Made by a program: the position numbers and the translations under genes
Part shown: positions 1 to 5,312 of the stretch, piece by piece
Layout: the number at the start of each line of letters is the position of its first letter
Numbering within the stretch: position 1 is the stretch's first letter
The notes under the pieces: generated by a model
Databases searched by the model: none
What the model was told of the DNA's origin: nothing
Seen by the model: the letters and a program-made list of their open reading frames with translations, nothing else
Source of the DNA: an uncultured Bacteroidales bacterium
GTDB taxonomy: Bacteria > Bacteroidota > Bacteroidia > Bacteroidales > Paludibacteraceae
NCBI GenBank assembly: GCA_937907165.1
Contig: CALCUH010000152.1
Coordinates: 1-15,093, forward strand
DNA length: 15,093 nucleotides
Direction of reading: 5' to 3'

Positions 1-50
1 ATAAAACCCTGTAAAAGAGCATATCGGCTCCCGGGGTTAACGTCGCATAA

Positions 51-90
51 AGCACCACGAACCGCCGCAGAAGCGGCGGTCCGTGGTGCT
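51..90 (-). terminator. Hairpin downstream of ald, probable terminator
   Basis: A long inverted repeat begins 16 nt past the ald stop codon. The outer arms agcaccacg (51-59) and cgtggtgct (82-90) pair fully. After one mismatch, the inner arms pair for 8 bp around the loop agaa (69-72). The stem is GC-rich and very stable. On the minus strand no clear run of T follows, so it may be a processing or stabilising hairpin or a repeat element rather than a classical intrinsic terminator. Bases 1-50 show no gene. Confidence 0.5.
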
Positions 91-106
91 ACATATATAA
101 TTTTAC

Positions 107-1222
107 TCAGATAACGGCTGTTTCGACCGGAACGTATTCCAGTCCGAGAGCCTTTGCAACGTTGAAATTCGTGACCTGTCCGTTGTAGATGTTAAGGCCC
201 TTGCCGAGTCCGGCGTCGGCGAGGACGGCCTTCTCAAGGCCCATACCGGCCATCGCAAGACCGTAGCGGAGAGTTGAGTTCGTCAGCGCGACGGTGGAGG
301 TGTAAGGAACCGCACCGGGCATGTTGCCGACGCAGTAGTGAACGACGCCCTCTTCGATGAAGATGGGATCGTCGTGTACGGTTACGTGCGAGGATTCGCA
401 GCAGCCGCCCTGGTCGATGGCGATATCGACGATAACGGCGCCCTTCTTCATCAGCTTGAGGTGCTCCCTTCTGATCAGTTTAGGAGTGCTGCCGCCTGGG
501 ATAAGGACGGAACCGATGACAAGGTCAGCGTTAGCTAAAGCCTTGCGGATGTTAGCCTCTGTGGAGTAGAGTGTGTTGACGGATGCGCCGAACACATCCT
601 CAATGTAGGCGAGACGGTTTAAGTTAACGTCGAGAAGCGTCACTTCCGCATCGATGCCGACAGCGGCTTTAGCGGCGTAAGTACCAGCGACGCCACCGCC
701 CACGATGACGATTTTACCTCTCTCGACTCCTGGCACACCGCCCAAGAGGATACCTCTACCACCGAATCTCTTTTCTATGTATTTCGCGCCTTCCTGAATG
801 GAGAGACGTCCCGCGATTTGGCTCATCGGACGGAGACAAGGCAAGTTGCCGAATGGATCTGTGATGGTCTCGAAAGCCACCGCTTTACAACCGCTATCCA
901 TCAGCGCCTTGGCGAGAGACGGATTTGCTGCCAAATGGAGGTATGTGTACAAAATCATGTCCTTGCGGAGATATTTGTACTCGCACTCTTCCGGTTCTTT
1001 CACTTTTACCAACAAATCGCAAGTGCCGTAAACTTCGGCTGCGGTTCCGCAAATGATAGCTCCGTTCTCTTTGTATTCTTTGTCGGAAAATCCGGCTCCT
1101 TCTCCCGCTCCCGTCTCCACGTAGACCGTGTGACCTTTAGCGACGAAGGCAGCCACGTTGTCAGGAGTCAGTCCAACTCTGTATTCGTGGTTCTTTAACT
1201 CTTTAGTCGTTCCTATTTTCAT
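107..1222 (-). CDS. ald: Alanine dehydrogenase
   Basis: This enzyme interconverts L-alanine and pyruvate plus ammonia using NAD(H), in the cytoplasm. The 371-residue product equals the usual family length. Expected catalytic and substrate residues fall at the positions numbered in the well-studied mycobacterial enzyme: R15, K75 in LVKVKEP, H96 in YLHLAANP and D270 in DIAIDQGG. The Rossmann NAD-binding loop is at about residues 171-180 (IVIVGGGVAG). The ATG start gives the standard N-terminus MKIGTTKE. The gene lies 17 nt downstream of an ATP-grasp gene on the same strand and is probably the last gene of a four-gene operon. Placing it there may supply or remove alanine or ammonia for the upstream enzymes, which is inference; it may equally serve general nitrogen metabolism. 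The identification itself is firm. Confidence 0.97.
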   Translation of the reverse strand: MKIGTTKELKNHEYRVGLTPDNVAAFVAKGHTVYVETGAGEGAGFSDKEYKENGAIICGTAAEVYGTCDLLVKVKEPEECEYKYLRKDMILYTYLHLAANPSLAKALMDSGCKAVAFETITDPFGNLPCLRPMSQIAGRLSIQEGAKYIEKRFGGRGILLGGVPGVERGKIVIVGGGVAGTYAAKAAVGIDAEVTLLDVNLNRLAYIEDVFGASVNTLYSTEANIRKALANADLVIGSVLIPGGSTPKLIRREHLKLMKKGAVIVDIAIDQGGCCESSHVTVHDDPIFIEEGVVHYCVGNMPGAVPYTSTVALTNSTLRYGLAMAGMGLEKAVLADAGLGKGLNIYNGQVTNFNVAKALGLEYVPVETAVI

Positions 1223-1239
1223 GGAATTATTTAATGATA

Positions 1240-2337
1240 TTAATTGATAATAATTTTTTTGTCTGATTTATAGATGATATAACCATTCCTGGTATAATTG
1301 TCTGTCGCGTAGGTGAGTCCTGCGGATGGATCGAAATCGCCCCGCTCGATTTCCCATGGTTGCTTCTCGAGAAAGTATTTCAATCTGTTCTCTCTTTGCT
1401 TACATAGGAAATAGATGCCTGCGTAACTCTTATGGACGATATTCGGCGCCTTGAATATGCCTAACGCCACGTCTATCATTCCTTTTAGAAAATCGAATCC
1501 GGTGCTGTACTCCAATAGCGAGGCGATATGGTCGCTCCCGCCTCTCGGGTTCACCTCGATTAGGTAAAGGTTGCCGCTATTGTCAATCTTCATCTCCACG
1601 TGTGTCGCACTGTTGTCTATTCCTACACGATCTAGTATCTGAGGAACGACCTGACGGATTTTCTCTCTGATGGATTCGTCGATATCCGCCGGTTGGTGGT
1701 GCGACAACTCAACGAAGTGCGGCGCACCGTCGTTCTCTTTGTCGGTTATCTGTATCACATGGTGCTTCCCCTCGAAGGAGATTGATTCCACGGAAATTTC
1801 CCTTCCCTCCACGAACTGCTCGATGAGGACCACGCTGGACGGATCCGCAGTGGTGTAGGCGAGCGCCTTACCCAGTTCTTCCTTGTCTTTGGCGAAGGCG
1901 ACACCTTTCTTCGAAGAGCCTGTGGTGGGCTTGACGATGCAAGGGAAGGCAATCTCCATCCCTTCATGGTATAGCTCGCTGCGCACTTCCGACAATTGGG
2001 GAATCCCGTGAGTCAGTTCGCGCACTTCGGATTTGTCTTTGATGCGCTGGAAGTTGTTGTAGTTGATGCCGTGTAAGCCTAAGTCCGTGGCGACGAACGA
2101 GGCGATTTCGGCGGTCGGGTCAGATCCGGTGGAGACGACTCCGTCAATTTGCTCTCGCTTGCAGACTTCTGAAATCTTCTCTTTCTCGAAGATGGAGATA
2201 GGGTAGAACTTGTCTGCGTAATCTTTGCAGACCGCTCCCTTCTCCCATGCGAAACAGATGACCTCATGTCCCGCTCCTTTCGCCTTGAGAACCAGAGGAA
2301 GTTGCCCGGTTGAGGCGCCTATGATTGCTAGTTTCAT
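1240..2337 (-). CDS. ATP-grasp domain protein (CarB / D-Ala-D-Ala ligase-like)
   Basis: The 365-residue product has the ATP-grasp layout of enzymes that activate a carboxylate as an acyl phosphate and join it to an amine or thiol. An N-terminal Rossmann-like pre-ATP-grasp domain starts MKLAIIGASTG. The ATP-binding lysine region is PCIVKPTTGSSKKGV (132-146), the adenine-binding strand is VLIEQFVEGREISVE (170-184), and the metal-binding end is LIEVNPRGGSDH (259-270) with E261 and N263. The start was set at the ATG at 2335-2337. An in-frame upstream ATG at 2392-2394 would add 19 residues that begin inside an inverted repeat and do not resemble the fold. The substrate cannot be read from sequence. 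The next gene upstream also encodes an ATP-grasp protein and the next downstream is alanine dehydrogenase, so amino-acid ligation is a reasonable but unproven guess. Confidence 0.88.
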   Translation of the reverse strand: MKLAIIGASTGQLPLVLKAKGAGHEVICFAWEKGAVCKDYADKFYPISIFEKEKISEVCKREQIDGVVSTGSDPTAEIASFVATDLGLHGINYNNFQRIKDKSEVRELTHGIPQLSEVRSELYHEGMEIAFPCIVKPTTGSSKKGVAFAKDKEELGKALAYTTADPSSVVLIEQFVEGREISVESISFEGKHHVIQITDKENDGAPHFVELSHHQPADIDESIREKIRQVVPQILDRVGIDNSATHVEMKIDNSGNLYLIEVNPRGGSDHIASLLEYSTGFDFLKGMIDVALGIFKAPNIVHKSYAGIYFLCKQRENRLKYFLEKQPWEIERGDFDPSAGLTYATDNYTRNGYIIYKSDKKIIIN

Positions 2338-2340
2338 TTT

Positions 2341-2406
2341 ATATAACTTAAATATTGTCCCATGAAAGGAGATGTAATCCGACCTGTGGGACAATCTGTG
2401 TTATAT
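2341..2406 (-). promoter_or_regulatory. Two-part inverted repeat between the ATP-grasp genes
   Basis: In the 88-nt gap between the two ATP-grasp genes, a perfect 9-bp inverted repeat (attgtccca 2354-2362, tgggacaat 2387-2395) encloses 24 nt. It is itself flanked by a second perfect 7-bp repeat (atataac 2341-2347, gttatat 2400-2406). In the transcript this would form a two-step stem ending 3 nt before the start codon of the downstream gene. It could control translation, attenuate the operon or mark a processing site. No known riboswitch was recognised. Confidence 0.5.
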
Positions 2407-2425
2407 CACGAAGATAATCAGTTCC

Positions 2426-3520
2426 TTATTTGTCGAAGAAATCGTCGAACATCTTCTTCACACCCTCTCTTTCAGCATACTCGCAGACAATCTGGCCCCA
2501 GTTACCCTCTACGAGAATCCATCCGTTAGGGGTGTAGGCGAGATCCCAACCCACGTATGGGTACCAAGGAATAGTGCGATGAACCTCTTCCGCAAATTTC
2601 AGAAGCCCCTCCCAATCAGGGATTTGGAATCCTTTATATCTCACGCCGCTATCGGGATGACATTCGAAGATGCCTCCGAACTCGTCGTAACCGTCAGTTC
2701 TGCAGATGCCTGTCTTCTCATCGATGACGGAGAAGATGCCACCGCTTCCCGCATTGTCCACGATGACGCCTGAGCGTCCGGTACGGAACACTGGTCTCAT
2801 GATGTGGAATCCGGTCTTGTTGATGAAGGCGGGGAGTCTTACCGTGTTGACGGAAGATGGGTTGAACTGCTTGGTGCGTTCATCCTGTTGGATTAGTTCC
2901 TCCACGATGAAAGAACCTTTTGACTTCAAGTAATCGTATGCTTTGTCGGAATCATTGTCGTGGTCGGCCAATTTGAGGATCTCCACGCCTTTACCGCATT
3001 GGCCGGCGATAGGTTTACAAATCATGATGTCGTGCTTCTGACAAAACTCTTTGAACCCCTCTTTTGTACACTCCTCGTTGAATTGGAACACATCGCGGTG
3101 GAAGAACTGACCGAAATTGCGGTAGAACATGTTCTTGTCCTCCAACAAATCCCAATTCTTACCTCTTCCCACTTTCTCGGTCATGACATTGTCTTTGTGG
3201 CGTGTTGTCAGGTAAGTGGCGCGCTTCTTGTCGTCCGAGTGAGGAAAGTCCATGAGGAAATATTCGCGTGGCACCGCACCGAAACGGTAGTAACACCAAA
3301 CCATATCGATTCTCATCTCCTCTTTCAACTTCTCGTCGGCCATCTCTTTGTCAGTCAGGAAGATGCCGAATACGTGTTCGATCTCCTCGCCGAAAGTTAA
3401 TTCACCGCCCCATCTCATTGATTTGAAGGAGAGGTAATAATCTCTGTTCGACTTGATGATGCTTTTGCCGAACGCCTTAGAGCCTAAAATTTTGAAACGT
3501 AAGTTCTCTTTGAATGTCAT
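2426..3520 (-). CDS. Sugar-transfer-associated ATP-grasp protein
   Basis: The 364-residue product matches the ATP-grasp branch often found beside polysaccharide and sugar-transfer genes (Pfam ATPgrasp_ST, recognised by eye). Visible motifs are IMICKPIAGQCGKGVEI (165-181) with ATP-binding K169 and a glycine-rich loop, SFIVEELIQQ (203-212), FNPSSVNTVRL (219-229) with a conserved N and R, and the C-terminal metal-binding part GWDLAYTPNGWILVEGNWG (324-342) with D326, E338 and N340. It is presumed to be cytoplasmic: no signal peptide or membrane segment is seen. The gene begins 13 nt after the epimerase stop, so the two are almost certainly cotranscribed. The family is linked to capsule or exopolysaccharide loci, where members may attach amino acids or other acids to sugars. 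No glycosyltransferase is in this window, so the substrate stays open. Confidence 0.9.
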   Translation of the reverse strand: MTFKENLRFKILGSKAFGKSIIKSNRDYYLSFKSMRWGGELTFGEEIEHVFGIFLTDKEMADEKLKEEMRIDMVWCYYRFGAVPREYFLMDFPHSDDKKRATYLTTRHKDNVMTEKVGRGKNWDLLEDKNMFYRNFGQFFHRDVFQFNEECTKEGFKEFCQKHDIMICKPIAGQCGKGVEILKLADHDNDSDKAYDYLKSKGSFIVEELIQQDERTKQFNPSSVNTVRLPAFINKTGFHIMRPVFRTGRSGVIVDNAGSGGIFSVIDEKTGICRTDGYDEFGGIFECHPDSGVRYKGFQIPDWEGLLKFAEEVHRTIPWYPYVGWDLAYTPNGWILVEGNWGQIVCEYAEREGVKKMFDDFFDK

Positions 3521-3533
3521 GATTTATATTGTT

Positions 3534-4553
3534 TTATTTATTGTTTACAAAATCCTTCTCGTATCCCCAAAGTTCTCCGAATGGTTGTTCCTCCATCTCT
3601 TTTTTGAAGTCGAGGAGGAATCCCTTCCAATCGTATTTCGGTTCGTAGCCTAACTCTTTCTTCGTCTTGGTGATGTCCAGTACGAATTGTTGGCTGCTTC
3701 TCTTTTCGGGACAATAAATGATGTTCGATTTCTTATCCTCCGGGTTGAATACCTCAGCAATGCCTCTGATACGCTCTTCCAAGGTGCTTCCGCCGCTGCC
3801 TATGTTGTAGAGACCTCCTTCGATGTCGGCGGTGAGACTCTTCTCCACGATCTGAAGGAAGTCTTTCATGCAGCAGGTCTCCAAAAGACGGTTCGGGTCT
3901 CCCCAAATCTGCAACTCTTCGCCCTTCATCGCTTGGTAGATGAGGAAACGGTCTGATATCATCGTTTTCTCGCCGTCGGTGAAGGTGTATGGGTTCGGAT
4001 CATACATGTAGACTCTTGAGAGTCTGAGAATGAAGCGCTTGAGCCCGTATTTGACGTGGTAATGTTCGATTAGGTCTACGGCGCAGTTTTTCGCGATCAC
4101 GTAAACGGCATGGTCGCCCGACATCGGAGCTTTCCTTTCAGCATCCGCAGGAATAGGTGTCTTGCTGCCGAAAAGGTGGCTGACGTCGAAGAGTGATTGC
4201 GGGAAGATGATACGGTCTGCGCCCACTTCCCTCGTGTATTCCAATACGTTCAAAGTGCCCTGTACGACAGATGTGATATAAAGATCTGGATGGTAGCCTT
4301 TCATGGAGGCGGGAAGCATCCCGGCGAAATCTGCTACCGCAAAAATCTCTTTCTGCGGAAGCTTTTTGAAATCCTCTTTCTGACTAATGTCTGCAGATAT
4401 ATATTCCATGCCATGTTTGGCGAAGAATCCGTTGTCGTTCTTACGGTGACCAACCGCATAGACGTGGTATCCTAAGTTGTTCAAGTGAACGGCGATGTTG
4501 GCTCCCAAATGCCCGGTAGCTCCGAGTACGATGACGTTTTTCTTTTCGTTCAT
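3534..4553 (-). CDS. NAD-dependent epimerase/dehydratase (extended SDR)
   Basis: The 339-residue product is an extended short-chain dehydrogenase/reductase of the type that epimerises, dehydrates or reduces nucleotide sugars. The NAD-binding motif GATGHLG (11-17) follows the first beta strand. The acidic residue in SADIS (53-57) fits the adenine-contact site. S120 with Y151 and K155 (YVIAK) forms the catalytic set. The ATG start 2 residues before the charged stretch EKK gives a normal N-terminus. This is the first gene of the minus-strand operon. A consensus promoter lies about 70 nt upstream, and the gap to the next gene is only 13 nt. It probably makes a modified sugar on which the ATP-grasp enzymes act, but the exact sugar reaction cannot be told from the motifs. 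Confidence 0.9.
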   Translation of the reverse strand: MNEKKNVIVLGATGHLGANIAVHLNNLGYHVYAVGHRKNDNGFFAKHGMEYISADISQKEDFKKLPQKEIFAVADFAGMLPASMKGYHPDLYITSVVQGTLNVLEYTREVGADRIIFPQSLFDVSHLFGSKTPIPADAERKAPMSGDHAVYVIAKNCAVDLIEHYHVKYGLKRFILRLSRVYMYDPNPYTFTDGEKTMISDRFLIYQAMKGEELQIWGDPNRLLETCCMKDFLQIVEKSLTADIEGGLYNIGSGGSTLEERIRGIAEVFNPEDKKSNIIYCPEKRSSQQFVLDITKTKKELGYEPKYDWKGFLLDFKKEMEEQPFGELWGYEKDFVNNK

Positions 4554-4621
4554 GACGTGATAAATGCTATGTTTGCTTGATGACTAATGTCTATATTTTA
4601 TCCGACTATTAAGCCTTTTTG

Positions 4622-4653
4622 CAAATTTATTGCGTTCGCGATTTGTCACCAAA
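4622..4653 (-). promoter_or_regulatory. Bacteroidota promoter for the epimerase operon
   Basis: On the minus strand this reads TTTG (4653-4650), a 20-nt spacer, then TAAATTTG (4629-4622). This is a full match to the Bacteroidota sigma-ABfr pattern TTTG / TAnnTTTG. It predicts transcription starting near 4615 and a leader of about 60 nt before the epimerase ATG. Confidence 0.7.
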
Positions 4654-4747
4654 AGTTTTTAACCCTTTTTTTTGTGACTTTGTGTTTTTTTATTTTGAAC
4701 CTAAATGGTTGATTATTTGATGGTATTGTGATTTCCTTTTGTGATAG

Positions 4748-4779
4748 TTGTGCTGTTGTCGTTTTTTTTTATATGTTTA
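4748..4779 (+). promoter_or_regulatory. Candidate promoter for the T9SS-protein operon
   Basis: A TTG (4748-4750), a 21-nt spacer and TATGTTTA (4772-4779) resemble the Bacteroidota promoter with one mismatch in the -7 element (final A instead of G). Transcription would start near 4786, leaving a short leader before the ATGs at 4802 and 4808. The match is weaker than at the other promoters listed. Confidence 0.3.
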
Positions 4780-4807
4780 TGTGTTATTATTTATGATTTC
4801 AATGGAT

Positions 4808-5308
4808 ATGTCTAAATATTTTCATGGAATTTTATCTTTTTGTGTGACCTCGTGTCTCTTTTGTCCGGCTCTTTTTTCTCAATCTGCGGTCGTCTCCGGA
4901 GGCGGTGATGCGGTGGATGGGGAAACGGGTAGTATTTCCGCTTCTGTGGGTCAGATGACCCTCCTTTCCATCGTTTCGAACAATGGTGAGGTGGCGGAGG
5001 GGGTACAACAGCCTGTCGGAAGCGATGAGGGAATTTTTACGGGTTTCTCTTCGTGCTCTTCCCTTGTCTCCTCGGTGAGTGTCTCTCCTAATCCTGTGTC
5101 GGACGTTTGTGTGGTCTCTTTGCCCGGTGATGTCGGTCAACATCGTTACGCTTTGACGGATGGTTCAGGTAAACTGATGGAGGAGGGTACCTTGTCGGAT
5201 GGAGCGAAACTCTCCATGATGGATTATATCGAGGGCTCGTATTTCTTGAAAATCTATTTCGGTATGGGCGTTCAGGATTTTATTACTGTTAAACTGTTAA
5301 AAAAATAA
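4808..5308 (+). CDS. Short exported protein with T9SS type A sorting domain
   Basis: The product is about 166 residues if started at ATG 4808 (MSKYFHG); in-frame ATGs at 4802 and 4793 are possible. A signal peptide of about 26 residues ends near ALFSQ. The mature N-terminal part (AVVSGGG, then SASVGQ, then EGVQQP) follows a pattern common in small Bacteroidota surface proteins of unknown role. From about residue 90 the sequence VSVSPNPVSD, then YALTDGSGKLMEEG, then GSYFLKIYF matches the type IX secretion C-terminal sorting domain. That domain directs export across the outer membrane and anchoring to the surface. The stop is 4 nt before the next gene, so the two form an operon and may work together on the cell surface. 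No enzymatic motif is visible. Confidence 0.82.
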   Translation: MSKYFHGILSFCVTSCLFCPALFSQSAVVSGGGDAVDGETGSISASVGQMTLLSIVSNNGEVAEGVQQPVGSDEGIFTGFSSCSSLVSSVSVSPNPVSDVCVVSLPGDVGQHRYALTDGSGKLMEEGTLSDGAKLSMMDYIEGSYFLKIYFGMGVQDFITVKLLKK

Positions 5309-5312
5309 GCAT

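Noticed and set aside
1..50. A weak similarity of gcatatcg (20-27) to the spacer of the REP-like pair at 9684
   Set aside because: Only about seven bases are shared, which is too short to claim a degenerate copy of the repeat.
2338..2394. A longer N-terminus for the CarB-like ATP-grasp protein (start at 2394)
   Set aside because: The extra 19 residues overlap the inverted repeat and precede a standard Rossmann start MKLAIIGASTG; the ATG at 2337 fits better.
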